Assembly: GCA_013407085.1 (NCBI GenBank)
Contig: JACCGJ010020011.1
Coordinates: 1 to 64,000, forward strand
DNA from: Atriophallophorus winterbourni
Lineage: Eukaryota; Platyhelminthes; Trematoda; Plagiorchiida; Microphallidae
Direction: 5' to 3'
DNA: 64,000 nt
The notes under the pieces were generated by a model. The model was not told the DNA's origin, did not search any database, and saw only the letters and a list, made by a program, of their open reading frames with translations. The position numbers and the translations under genes were made by a program. Of this stretch, positions 49,301-59,299 are shown piece by piece; positions within the stretch are counted from its first letter, which is position 1, and each line of letters starts with the position of its first letter.

Positions 49301-52300
49301 GTCAGTGATATCAAGGGTCAGGTCGTCCATAGCTTTACAGATAAACGATTGCTTGAAGTTGAGTGCTACTCCTCCGCCATCGCCTAAACTGTCACGCCGG
49401 AATAGAGACATTTTGGGCAAAAAGAGTTAATTATCAGACAATGAGGCATGGAACCATGTTTCTGTTACTGCATCTATTTCTCGCGCCTTTTCATTACAAA
49501 TCTCGGACAATTCGATTAATTTGTTGAAAAGACTGTTCGCGTTTGTATACATGCACTTAATCGTATTTTTCGTGAGTAATGGCCCGGTGTATACCGAAGT
49601 TATTGGTCCGGCCTCTTTGGATGGTAAAACATGTGTGCGTCTTATTGGTCGCCGACGGCTTGAATCGACAATTAGTTTTCGGTGTGAATTGCTGAGTCCG
49701 ACTCGATTTTAGCCGCACCTACGACGTTTTTTGATGCATTGATTTTTTCCATTTGAATGGAAACGCTGCTATCCGCTATCTCCAAACGGGAAAGTGTTCG
49801 ACTTGGTTTGTGTGGGCTAAGTCTAACATCCTTAGGAAGTGTTCGTTTCCCTTTTGTCCATTCCGACCTTACTATTTCTGACTTAGCGCTGCTTAAGAAC
49901 GTAATCTTTAAAGTTTCGGTTTACCCTTTTTTGGCCAAAAAGGAACTCGAAAAGTGCCCACAACGACGGCATTATAAATATCGAGAGGACACGCAATGTA
50001 GCGCCATTGTTTTAGTGCTCTACGGTTCCCTGATGCGGTTCGATGCTCTAGAAGTATTTTCTGGTACACCAAGTAGAGCTATACTTCATGATACGGTTTT
50101 TCATTCCGTTCATGTTACGCTTCCTTTCCCAACATGGTAGGTTGTGTCGGGATCTCTCTTGAGTAGGTATGCATTCAGCAATATGTTCTCGAAATTAGCT
50201 TCGCATTTTAGTGTTACCTTGAGCAATCGACGTTGACCAATATGATCTGAAGTTGAATGGCGAGTTAGACGAGTCACTTTATCTGCGATTACATGTTCAA
50301 TTTGCATTAGGTGGCAAAGTTCAGACCATTTCTCAACATCGTGTTTCTGTTTGCTATCAAACAGGCTTTCTCGGGACTCGCTAACGCTAATTCTTTGGTC
50401 GTTTTAACTGGTTCCCAAACTGGATTAACTCTGTTTTTTTCTTTTTTGGGACACGAATAGCCTTAGCCTCAGATTCCTTCAATGGTGGTTCTGAAAACGT
50501 TGTATTGATATGAAGGTTTACATCAGTGATCGCTTGCGTACTCACATGATTTATCAATATTTTTTCCGCACGTCGAAGGCCCAACTCCAAACCGGCCATT
50601 CTATTTTCTAATTGCGCTTCAAAAGTATCGGCATCGTGCAAAGATGTAGCTCTGCAACGAACACAGACATAGCATGCACCTGGAACCTTTTCGTTATTTA
50701 ATAATGCTATCGAATCAGGGGCTAAATTACGGTAGCATTTACCATGGATTTTACCCATACACAGAAAACACGTTATTACTTTACCGCCATGGGACTCACC
50801 GGTTGTTCGCATGCTTTGCACGTGACTTCGGGACAATTCTGTGTGTCGAGTTTCGTCCTATCAGCTGGGCCGGCCGTAACCATAGTTGCGTTCGCCGGGT
50901 CCAGGCGCTTGGCAATGAGGTCAAGTTGGTTCGATGTCGCTGTCACAGTTTGATCGATCGATTTTTTAGGCTCTATGTTATATCTCGTGATGCGGTCAAA
51001 CATGTTAGTAGCCTGAATGGGTTGTTCAGCTGTGTGACGGGTTTTTGTTCGTCGGGTCGAGGTGGCTGTTTTGAAACACGTGATTTCGTCATGTTGCAAA
51101 TAATCCAATATAACTCGTTAACTACACAAGCTAGAACACAGAAACAAGTATCAAAATCCGTAGATCGAGGCGATCTTTGCAATGATAGCAAAAACCGTAG
51201 AATAGTTAACGACCGTAAAAAGTTTGCGCGCGTGAGCAAACTGTGATATTTACGCCGATTTAGTAACTTTGCTGCTAATCCGTTGACAAGAACAAAAATA
51301 ATAAATTCCGATAGATATGATTGAAAGTAGCACAAAATTTTTGGAATGAGTGCAAGTTCGGTTGATATGAGCGACACCGCACTTTATAATATGAGCGCGG
51401 TAAATAAGCGCAATTGCATAAGTTGACTTTGTTGATATAATTGAAGTCTACTTATCAAAATTTGAAATATGTTAAGCATTTATGTATCCTCACTTAGTTC
51501 ACCATGGAAATTGATTCTGCATGCATTAAATTATTCATTTGCATTTTTTTATTTTCACATTTCAAATCCCGTAATTCATTTTCCAAATATAGGTCCTAGT
51601 GAGGAAAGGACAAGTATGTCAACTTTTAACGAACATCCAATTCTTATTCCTTTAATTAATTCTAAAGACATTTGTCAAGATATCCTCAGAACAATGATAC
51701 TGTTTTCTGCAAATACGTCGATTTCAATTCATTTAAAAATGTAGAGTATATTGATTAATTAACATTGATCGGAGGTGAATGATCAACTGATGTTTGCAAA
51801 AAAAGATTAAACTATTTTGCATTTCCAAAAAGTCCACACTGTAATCAGTATGATGTGGTTTAGTAACATAAATTCATTATAACCATTAAACTGGATCCGA
51901 ATCACAGCAGAATAATCTTACTCCAATTTGATATGCTATAATTTCATTATAATTGAGAAAATTTCAATATGATTTAGTTGGAACTACACTATAAAGATAT
52001 TCCATGGTAATTGAATACAACCGATGACTTAAAATTTGCAGATTGCTTATTTCCATATGCCACCAACAGTATATATTCATATTGATGTCAATCTGTGACT
52101 TAATACAAATATTTATTAATATCTTCAGGTCTAACATGTTTGGGGTTGCATAATAATCGGCAGTTTAATAATTTCTATACAGGATTTGATTTACATTTAT
52201 GTTTCATAATCTTACTAGGATATTTTCTATTCTCAATGAAGAGAACAAATTTCCTTGGTTTTACAGCTAAAAATCAATTAGAATTTTTATGATATACATT

Positions 52301-55300
52301 GAACGTATTGATTTCTCGGATATTACTTAGATATTGCTTGAAATTTTTAAAACCATTTTAAAATTTGCAGTTGATGTTGTGTTGAGCGGAGAAAAATGTA
52401 AGAACATAATAAAGTTTGGTTAAAGTTTGGTTCACAATTAATTGAAATATGTTCATGGACTGATCGCACAGTCACAATGGAAATGTGCGCAATGGATTCT
52501 AGCAGATTCTAGATAATATTTTGTTTTTGAAATTGGAGCTAAGTCAAACCAAGTTTCATAGTCTTGACTAAATTATGGCTCAAGAATTTCATCCACATCA
52601 CCTGCTTCACTCCACCTCTGAACAGACTATGCTAGAACAAAGTTTGTGAAATAATTTTGCGTTTGTACATTCATGCCAAAATGATATGTGTGAACCTTTT
52701 CAAAGTCAGAGTTAATTCTACCTCGCCTTGTAGTCAGAAAAATTAATGCTTTTCAGACTAAACATGTATTACACTGAGGGATATCGAACAAAAAATAATA
52801 TTTATATTAGAAATATTTGCACACACCCGATCACACAAGCACATATGCTATGCAATTGGAAAACAGTCTATTCGTCATCCGATCAGCGCAGGACTTCCTG
52901 CCATAATTCGCAAACAATTTATATCCACGTTTGGGTAATCGTGTGACTTTTGACAATTTGATCACTTTCCTTTTCCCGCTCTGGACTCTTCTAATAGTAA
53001 TTGACCTGGTGATGGTGATCACTATTTATTACTTCGTTCACTTCCAAAGCTATTAGCATTGCATTTTGAAATATGGTAATTTTCAAAAAGATACTAATAA
53101 CACAATGAGTATTAAGGAGATGTAAACTGTGATAGATTATATATATCATCCGTGATTATCTGCATTGTCAAATTCGATGATGTGACAAGTTTCTAAAAAG
53201 TGCTCGATGAATTATAATGACGTGTAATGGATCGATATTCCTTCAATTCTAAGAGGGGCAATGCTCCCCCTTTTGTTTGTAATCCATGTTGGTCTACTAT
53301 CAAAGAAAACATAATATCAGATCTATCTGCATTTGAGTGAAAGATTGGGCAATTTCACTTCAATAAAGCTGCATGACCGACGATTCATTTGGATTTTAAC
53401 GATGAAGTTGTTTGGAAATTACGGTGTCTGGTGATTAAAAAAATCAACTTGAAACCTCGAGTCAAATAAATTTCTGACGGCTGGTCCAACACTGATTTTT
53501 CAGTGGCGCTTAAAAAGACATGACTTTTTATTGAAAAGAGTGTTATCGTCCGAAATCTTTTACCATTTCGAAAACGCAACCCTGGACTAGTTTACCCCAA
53601 ATATATGGAGATTCATCTAAATCAAAGTCATTTGTAGTAAGCTAGTGGTCGATTAATTTGAAAGTAGACAACTTTGATTGGGAGGGACAGAATTACATGA
53701 CCTGCTTGACTATCAAATTTGCAAGATTCTCAACAGTAGACATATATTCGGGCGAAACCTTAAAAATTTTCTGATAGCATGACTTTACAAAAGTATATAG
53801 TGATAGTTATAAACAGCACCATTTGAGAGTTGAACGCCGCCAAAGTATAATTATACTGAAATATGATTAGCACAATTTTCTGCCAATCATCTTTGCTAAA
53901 CTGGCTATTCCAACTTTCAAAAAGCTCAGCAATTTGCTTTTATTAATGATTCCAAAGCTTAACGTAGTAAATTCTAATTTCATTAAGAATTTTCATTCTT
54001 TATTTGAGAATTCTAGAAACAAGATTTTGGAGATCATGTCTGTGTTAAATGTATATATTACTTGTAACAAAAGTACATTGATTCCGTTGCAACACACTGA
54101 CAGCGCGTGCAGTTTAGAATATGATAAATCAAATTCTTTTCCTGTGTCAATTATTACACCGTGTCACTATGTAGTTCTTAGCGTGCAACAATTCGGTCTT
54201 GTCATCACCTACAATGTTTTAGGAAGAAAATTCAATAAGCGTTCCCCCTTTTAACGGCGCCTAGCTGCGATTACTCTGTCCAGGTTTTGGTTTGTTGCAG
54301 CATCTAGAGACACAAACATGCATTACAACCGAAAGCTTCGAGTACTATTTAATACCATATAACAGAAATATCAACTAAATAAATGGGGAAAAAATTATTG
54401 ACATTTGATCGGTGCACATATTTGTCAATTACACTAAAACAGTGGCTATATTTCAAGGATATGTCCATCTACGGAAAACAGTAATTTTCAACCTTGTTAC
54501 GTAATGAGACTGCTTACATTTTGTGGTGTATTACTGCTACCGTTATTTCTAGTTAAACAGCTCTACCATCGGTGTTGCTATGGATAAATTTATGATTAGG
54601 TCAGAGAATCACTATGTGTAGCATTTGGCCATTCTTCCCTGATAGGAGTGAAAAAAGGAAAAAAGCTTACACTGACTCACGCAACCTTAATTTAATTATT
54701 TAAGGATTTTGCGCATTATAAAAAATAAACACTATCTTGACAATAGGAATAATTATATTCAACTTTTAATTATGGTTTATGAGTCAATTAATGCAAATCC
54801 TCGTTGATAATAATCTTTTTCCAGTTACATTTGTGATAGGTTTGTTTGCAAATTTTCATTAACAGCTACGCAACATGTTTTTTCATTATGATAATTTCTG
54901 AGTTACCAATTACCTTAATAAATATCTCTATTCTAAATTAAATGTCATAAATAATTTAACTAAAGTATATGTTGTAATATTAAATTTGCCAATTTTATAA
55001 AATTAAACTTCTAATAAATACAATTAAAATCACATTGTTTGAGAAATCCCTCCACATTATTATCCCAAGTTTATTTTTATATTTAAACATGAACAGTATT
55101 GTGTAGTTAGTATTTTAAACCAATCATTTGAAGCGGTTTTTTAAATTATAACTTCGGAACGAAACTTTTTGTCAGGCCATACACAAATCAATATTGGGAA
55201 ATATGGTTATTTTACTTCAAAAATCTTTAATCATTCTGTTCATTAATTCAACTGTAAATATTGATTTTGTGTGTAGACCGGGCAAGACGAGTGAAAACGT

Positions 55301-55359
55301 TTACAATGTGCTTGAAGATCATGAGAGGCATGATTATAACCGCCCACAGGATGGATTAG
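40901..55359 (+). CDS. Micro-exon gene (MEG), predicted secreted protein, about 14 kb long
   Basis: Exon 1 encodes a signal peptide (MTMLRLFTLLVILCA), with cleavage likely after CAHA at the exon 1/2 boundary. It is followed by at least ten tiny exons of 27, 24, 24, 21, 42, 30, 21, 18, 21 and 27 nt. All are multiples of three, start and end in phase 1, have AG/GT borders, and join into one frame without a stop. This symmetrical micro-exon design is known from schistosome MEGs, whose secreted, splice-variable products come mainly from intra-mammalian stages and glands; that role is inferred. Each exon adds 6-14 residues. The mature product would be about 100-130 residues, mixed polar and acidic, with almost no cysteine. 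No named MEG family is assigned, and the 3' end is uncertain. The coordinates span exon 1 to the phase-1 stop in the last exon candidate. Confidence 0.8.
41042..41068 (+). CDS. MEG exon 2 (27 nt)
   Basis: Acceptor ATGTTACAG, donor GTAAGT. With the carried base it encodes HADSFDIIF, completing a likely signal-peptidase site (CAHA/DS). Confidence 0.85.
41553..41576 (+). CDS. MEG exon 3 (24 nt)
   Basis: Acceptor TTTTTATTAG, donor GTGAGT. It encodes RTWENKFH in phase 1. A further 18-nt candidate lies upstream (41372-41389, RYQKDT) with weaker sites. Confidence 0.8.
42182..42205 (+). CDS. MEG exon 4 (24 nt)
   Basis: Acceptor TACTATCACAG, donor GTATGT. It encodes LIKNENGQ in phase 1. Confidence 0.7.
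42705..42725 (+). CDS. MEG exon 5 (21 nt)
   Basis: Acceptor TTTGCAACAG, donor GTGAGT. It encodes MELMNID in phase 1. Confidence 0.7.
42760..43110 (-). pseudogene. Old LINE 3' fragment in a MEG intron
   Basis: Diverged match to the 3' end of the element at 61680-62090 (shared GATGTACAT, GCAGTCCGATTC, AATCTCTCC, CTTCGTACCGCAA). It covers the final C2H2-like coding region. No frame survives. Confidence 0.7.
43237..43278 (+). CDS. MEG exon 6 (42 nt)
   Basis: Acceptor AATTATTCCAG, donor GTAAGT. It encodes GKQITLESSKPFDL in phase 1. Longest of the internal exons. Confidence 0.8.
43321..43375 (+). repeat. Microsatellite (CTA)n then (TAA)n
   Basis: Trinucleotide runs of about seven CTA units and about ten TAA/ATA units in the intron after MEG exon 6. 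Confidence 0.9.
43848..43877 (+). CDS. MEG exon 7 (30 nt)
   Basis: Acceptor CTATTTTTAG, donor GTAATT. It encodes IKLSDTHFAK in phase 1. Confidence 0.75.
44338..44358 (+). CDS. MEG exon 8 (21 nt)
   Basis: Acceptor CTAACTTTTCAG, donor GTGAGT. It encodes VENQETN in phase 1. Confidence 0.8.
44965..45225 (+). repeat. Diverged array-arm fragment in a MEG intron
   Basis: The order of landmarks (GTGTTGCTCACA, GTGGATAAGTGGTAAACAAAG, a GATGACC-like block, ACCGGTTTTTGG) parallels 2140-2440 of the array arm, with many substitutions. The arm sequence is therefore a dispersed repeat that existed before the array. No gene. Confidence 0.6.
45370..45520 (+). repeat. Low-complexity ATTC/ATTCAATAC stretch
   Basis: Imperfect runs of CATT and CAATA steps within a MEG intron. 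Confidence 0.7.
45852..45869 (+). CDS. MEG exon 9 (18 nt)
   Basis: Acceptor TTTATTTCAG, donor GTAGGT. It encodes SRVVDK in phase 1. A 30-nt in-frame candidate follows at 45967-45996 (LEIPFLTINP, donor GTAAGG), but its acceptor ends GAG, which is uncommon. Confidence 0.65.
45997..47465. other. MEG intron sequence, no other gene seen
   Basis: AT-rich, with no credible ORF or recognised repeat. Two exon-like windows here contain stops in the MEG phase. Confidence 0.5.
47570..48780 (-). pseudogene. CR1-C reverse transcriptase, broken
   Basis: Frames include MISQMQRNMKHLYRLVNDRT (48340-48543), then HGIVGRLYELIRDYLSNRHT, SSGVPQGSVLKPILFLVY (motif B) and NKIVLFADDIKVW (motif C) in 47815-48219, and EEKDLGVWMCGSLKNGLQC. 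Motif A (CYLDISKAFD, near 48260) is followed by a stop. The stretch between about 48240 and 48340 is shortened, deleting part of the RT fingers. Inactive. Confidence 0.8.
48800..49720 (-). pseudogene. CR1-C endonuclease remnant
   Basis: Visible motifs: KCMYTNANSLFNKLIELSEI, AVTETWFHASL, GDGGGVALNFKQS, QCIIGVIYRSPTA and, near 49145, LIMGDFNFP-like sequence. Stops separate them. The region 48800-49080 has degenerated further. Confidence 0.7.
49740..51110 (-). pseudogene. CR1-C ORF1 with PHD-type finger
   Basis: The minus-strand N-terminal frame (50776-51108) ends with CPEVTCKACEQPVSPMAVK. After a shift the next frame (50387-50836) continues the finger (VITCFLCMGKIHGKC, CYVCVRC) and a coiled-coil-like segment (ENRMAGLELGLRRAEKILIN). 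So the PHD finger is present but split by an indel near 50780. Further remnants (ENILLNAYLLKRDPDTTYHV) match CR1-A and CR1-B ORF1. Confidence 0.75.
51593..51613 (+). CDS. MEG exon 10 (21 nt)
   Basis: Acceptor CCAAATATAG, donor GTATGT. It encodes RPSEERT in phase 1. It lies about 5.7 kb after exon 9 because a CR1-C element occupies the intron. Confidence 0.7.
52042..52068 (+). CDS. Possible MEG exon (27 nt)
   Basis: Acceptor AAAATTTGCAG, the same as exon 11; donor GTATAT. In phase 1 it encodes NCLFPYATN. It fits in size, phase and openness, but the donor is weaker. It could be an alternatively spliced exon. Confidence 0.45.
52371..52397 (+). CDS. MEG exon 11 (27 nt)
   Basis: Acceptor AAAATTTGCAG, donor GTAAGA. 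It encodes IDVVLSGEK in phase 1. Confidence 0.75.
52398..54824. other. MEG intron sequence, no other gene seen
   Basis: AT-rich, with no recognised repeat family. A 106-codon open frame near 53934-54254 lacks any family signature and is probably chance. Confidence 0.5.
54825..54839 (+). CDS. Possible MEG exon (15 nt)
   Basis: A strong acceptor (CTTTTTCCAG) is followed by 15 nt that stay in phase 1 (FTFVI), but the donor GTTTGT is poor. Confidence 0.35.
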
Positions 55360-55406
55360 GATCATACGATGTTCAAGCCCTCAAATTAGCGGAAAATTCT
55401 TTGTAA
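55277..55406 (+). CDS. Candidate terminal MEG exon
   Basis: It follows a good acceptor (GATTTTGTGTGTAG). In the phase kept by the other exons (phase 1) it encodes about 27 residues and stops at 55357-55359. In phase 2 it is open to a TAA at 55404-55406 and encodes a more protein-like tail (PGKTSENVYNVLEDHE, GLGSYDVQALKLAENSL) with tyrosines in YNVL and SYDV contexts. Which frame is used cannot be told from DNA alone. The Gypsy LTR starts 90 bp later, so any poly(A) site must lie in between or in the LTR. Confidence 0.4.
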
Positions 55407-55495
55407 AATATTCAAAGTATTTGCATTTGGTTCGATACACAATCATTTTACATAATAGTTGGGTATGAAATCTCTGTGATATGGCATTGAGCAGT

Positions 55496-55902
55496 TGTAG
55501 TGGACTAAGGAAAAATAGTCTAGCACTACACACAAAATGGCAATAATGGAAAGAACTCACTGAAAGACCAAGAGAGCAAATGTCCAAATAAAGATCCGTA
55601 ACGTCCAACGATAGCGAAGTAATCCACACAGGAAAATCCAAGAAATGTAATCCAAGGTGCAGAATGCGCTAAAATGTTGGAGATTCCGTTAATCACAGTT
55701 ACAGCACAACGTGGCGCACACAGACTTCGCAACCACGGAAGAAGACAGAATCCGAGTTCGAAATTGTATTGACCGCCAAAAAAGTATATTGTACATGCAT
55801 TGATACAGATGAAGTGTACATATCCAAAAAATGAATAATCATACAAGGCCAAAAATCGTATGTACAAAATACGAAGTTACGAAGTGGAAGCAGTTCACTA
55901 CA
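55496..55902 (-). repeat. 3' LTR of the Gypsy element
   Basis: 407 bp; direct copy at 59970-60375. It begins 90 bp after the candidate last MEG exon and could supply a poly(A) site or antisense promoter (inference). Confidence 0.95.
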
Positions 55903-56142
55903 ATACTCCCCCACCAGAGCGTTAGTTAGGCTTGAATGAAGGTTAACATACGCTCGAAATGTTCATAAGGTCACGTAGTCAGCAAGGCGTTTGGGCCAAT
56001 GCACATGTCTACCGGTTCGGGTTTGAACGGAGGTAGGAGGGACCGGGGAATTAGGATGAACATGGTTCCTGGTTGGCGCATGAGGATTATCAGGGAGTTG
56101 TGTATGAGGCGTAGTGATGCTTGGTGGAGATTGCGGCTTAAG

Positions 56143-57090
56143 CTAGACAAAAGCGGGTTTTAAGCGGTCAATAGAAACTGTGTCACGTCGACCATTCATA
56201 TCCAAAACGAAGAACTTGTGTTTACGGTCGATAACTCTGTGAGGTCCATGATATGATGGCTGAGGATGTTTACAAACAGAGTCGCGTCGCACAAAAACAA
56301 AATCACACGTATCAAGATGAGGTGATTTCTGTTGGTGGATAATGCGCTGACGAGGAGGCGTGAAGTCCAACTTGAACATGAACGTGCGCAAGCGAGAAAT
56401 GTAATCTGACGACGGAAGTGGTGACTGGCTAGGCACAACGAGTTCACCGGGAAGACACAAGGCGGTACCAAAAACTAACTCTGCGGCTGAGCATTGCATG
56501 TCTTCTTTGATAGCGGAACGTATTCCAAGAAGAACAAGTAGCAAATTCTCAGTCCATTTATTAGGATCAGGCTGGCAGGCTAAAGAGGTTTCAAGCTGCC
56601 GATGGAAGCGTTCAACCAATCCGTTCGAGTTAGGGTGGTAGGCGGTGGTTCGGATGTGCTGGCAGCCAAGGAGTCGCGTCAAATCTCGGAACAAAGTCGA
56701 TTGAAACTGAGCGCCACGGTCGGTTGTGATGACAGATGGTGTGCGAAAATTGGCAATCCAATGTTCGACGAAGGCGCGTGCTACAGTCTCTGAACATGTG
56801 TCTTTGATTGGAACAGCAATCGGCCATCGAGTAAAGCGATCAATCGCCGTTCGGATGAATGAGTATCCGTTCGATGATGGCGTAGGACCGACGAGATAAA
56901 GATGCACATGAGAGAATCGACAGTTGGGATGCCTGAATGGAACGTGAGGTGTGAAGGTATGTCGAGATATCTTGTTCTTTTGACAAGGAATACAATGCTG
57001 GACCCAATTTCGTATATCCTTATTCACGGACGGCCAAACAAAACGATCTGCGATTAGCCTCACGGTGGCACGCTTTCCATGATGAGACAT
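56143..57090 (-). pseudogene. Gypsy integrase with first catalytic Asp changed to Tyr
   Basis: Open frame of 315 codons. The HHCC zinc region is partial (MSHHGKRATVRLIADRF, WVQHCIPCQKNK); its N-terminal part lies in another frame upstream of a GA-repeat near 57122-57136. The catalytic core normally has a DLVGP-like start, but here it reads HVHLYLVGPTPSS (TAT codon near 56899-56901), removing the first acidic residue. VITTDRGAQFQS and NSNGLVERFHRQLE keep the other two. The C-terminal domain (YHGPHRVIDRKHKFFVLDMN, VSIDRLKPAFV) is intact. It cannot integrate as it stands. Confidence 0.9.
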
Positions 57091-57197
57091 CGAATGAAAA
57101 TGATCGAAAATGGCACGTCGCAGAGAGAGAGAGAGACATAAGGTCTAGGTTTCCCTGTCGAGATATCGTACATCAACGAGGCATCGGCGTTTGGTAA

Positions 57198-57580
57198 CTA
57201 AATTTGCTGCAAATCCAGGGATCGACACTTCGCGAGTTCGGTTTTATCAATCCCGGCTTGATGGATATTCATAAGGGAGAGATCAAATGGTGTGCCTGTA
57301 GACAAAACAGAAATGTCAGGTCTTGATAAAGCATCGGCAACCAAGTTAGCATCTCCTTTGACGTAACGAATATCGGTAGAGAACTGAGAGATGTAATCTA
57401 AGTGTCGAATCTCGCGTGGAGAATGACGATCGAGTTTAGACTGCAGAGCAAAAGTTAATGGTTTGTGATCCGTAAAGATAATGAAGTCACGACCTTCCAG
57501 TAAATGACGGAAATGCCGTATGGCCAAATATATCGCAAGTAATTCACGGCCAAATGTGCTCTAGCGAGTTTGTGCCTGAT
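57198..57580 (-). pseudogene. Gypsy RNase H region
   Basis: After the shift and an in-frame TAG (QTR, stop, STFGRELLAIY) the frame reads AIRHFRHLLEGRDFIIFTDH with KPL, LDYISQFSTDIRYVKGDANL and VADALSRPD, typical of Ty3/Gypsy RNase H. It ends with LDLQQI and a stop. Confidence 0.85.
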
Positions 57581-59190
57581 TAAGCTTTTGCGAGAAAAAA
57601 TGCCAGTGGACGGACTGTGTTCTTGTGGTGTTGTTGTAAAACAGCTCCCACAGCCGAATTGGAGGCATCGGTCGTCAATGACAAAGGAAAGGTCGGTTCG
57701 GGATCAATGCAAGAAAGTCCGGTGGCACTGCATAGAGCTTTTTTGGATGCGACAAAAGCTTCAAGTGCCTCAGGCGAAAGCTGAACAGATTTTGATTTAG
57801 AGTCGAGCAAATCGGTCAGCGGTGCAATGATCTTTGCGCAGTTTGGAATAAAGTGACGGTAAAAGTTGATCATGCCGATAAAGCGGCGCAACTGTGTTAC
57901 CGTTGTGAAGACAGGAAAGTCGGAAATCGCCTGGCATTTCTCGGGAAGAGGTGTGATACCAGATCGAGTAAGGCGATGACCGAGGAAGTCCAGTAAATCT
58001 GTGCCGAAAACGCATTTACTTGTGTTGATCTTTATCCCGTAGTTAACGAAACGCTCTAAAACGAGACGGATGTGCTCGACATGCTCTTCTGGTGAGTTGC
58101 TGTCAATCAAGACGTCGTCGATGTATGCGTAGGCGAACGGCAAGCCTCGCAGGACTTCGTCGATGAAACGTTGGAAGGTTTGTGCAGCGTTTCTCAGGCC
58201 AAAGGTCATCCGAGTGAATTCGTATAAGTCGAAAGGAGTTGTGACTGCCGTTTTGGGTATGTCTTCCTCGGCTACGGTGATGTGATAATAAGCACGGACG
58301 AGATCAAGTTTAGTAAGGATCGTTGTGGCGCAAAGATTCAAAGAAAAATCGTGAATGTGTGGCACCGGACATCTGTCTGGGACCGTTCGATTGTTAAGAG
58401 CACGATAGTCGCCACATGGCCTCCAGTCATCTGAGGTCTTCTTGGGGACAATATGAAGTGGTGACGACCAGGAGCTGGAAGAGGGACGAATGATCCCAAG
58501 CTCTAGCATGTGCTCAAATTCGGCTCTTGCGATCTTGAGTTTTGACGGGTGAAATTGCCTAGGTCTGAAGGAAACTGGTGGTCCGCTAGTGACAATGTGT
58601 TGCTTCACGTAGTGGGTCACTTTGTCTGTCGGTCTTGGGGGCTGCATGACGGATGGAAATTCATGCAGTACAGCACTAAAAATCGAAGCTTCTGGAGTAA
58701 CAGCTTTGATGCCGGAGAAAATGGCTTTAGTAGTGATACCTGAGACCTGTAAAGAGGTTTTCGTATCTACTAATCTTCGCTGTTTAACTTCGACGGTTAG
58801 ACCAAAGTGAGACAGAAAGTCGATGCCGATTATTGGGCAATTTACCTCCGCGATGAGAAACACCCAGGGAAAACTGCGTCTTAGTCCTAAGTTAAGGGTT
58901 AGCAGGCGTTGGCCGTAAGTGTTAATACGAGTGCCATTTGCCGCTTGAAGAGTATAGGACGACGGTTTGGAGGTGCTGGATGTTGGAGGTATGACGCTAA
59001 TTTCAGCGCCAGTATCGACTAGAAAACGCAGACCACTCGATTTGTCTGTAACATAGAATAGGCGACTCGGGTTTGGTTGGCCGGGAACAGTAGTCGCCGT
59101 AACGGATTGACCATTGTTTTTGACTGTTTTTGAACACGGAGAGATGCATTTTGAGTCTTTATCCCCATATCTCTTGTGGTACCAACATAT
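57580..59190 (-). pseudogene. pol: Gypsy Pol: protease and reverse transcriptase (open)
   Basis: A single open frame of about 535 codons runs from the Gag cysteine cluster through [14 protein letters not shown] (protease DTG) to RT. RT motifs: [52 protein letters not shown] (catalytic D), [31 protein letters not shown] (YIDD) and [17 protein letters not shown] catalytic residues are intact. The connection ([20 protein letters not shown]) leads to the RNase H start. One extra T in a T-run (PLAFFLAKA, expected [11 protein letters not shown]) shifts the frame at 57590. Confidence 0.9.
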
Positions 59191-59299
59191 GCGCTAAGGG
59201 GAGTTTTCGATGATCGAGATTCAGATTTTGAGCGAGGTGGGTTGGGAGATTTTGACGAAAGAGAGTTCGCCGCAAGAGTTAGTTCAGCGACTTGTCCTT

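Larger units (their letters stand above)
47570..51110 (-). mobile_element. CR1-C non-LTR retrotransposon inside a MEG intron
   Basis: A third CR1-type lineage on the minus strand, in the usual order ORF1 (51110-49740), endonuclease (about 49720-48800), RT (48780-47570). Coding similarity stops in YAAQAWTPWLQKDILLLDG at about 47575, so the 3' end is missing or replaced. It runs antisense to the MEG and enlarges the exon 9-10 intron to 5.7 kb. All ORFs have breaks. The outer boundaries are approximate. Confidence 0.8.

Noticed and set aside
52757..52765. 9-nt exon-like window after CTTTTCAG
   Set aside because: In phase 1 it reads Tyr then stop; it could only be a terminal exon, and no poly(A) signal was evident nearby.
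53934..54254. 106-codon open frame on the plus strand
   Set aside because: It needs a non-ATG start, lies in AT-rich intron-like sequence and shows no recognisable motif; most likely chance.
54551..54580. 19-nt window that would shift into phase 2 and match the longer frame of the last exon
   Set aside because: The donor (GTGTTG) is poor and all better-supported exons are phase-symmetric; not enough to call.
57122..57136. GA-repeat inside the Gypsy element as a regulatory GAGA site
   Set aside because: It lies within the integrase N-terminal coding region and most likely reflects slippage that caused the frameshift there.
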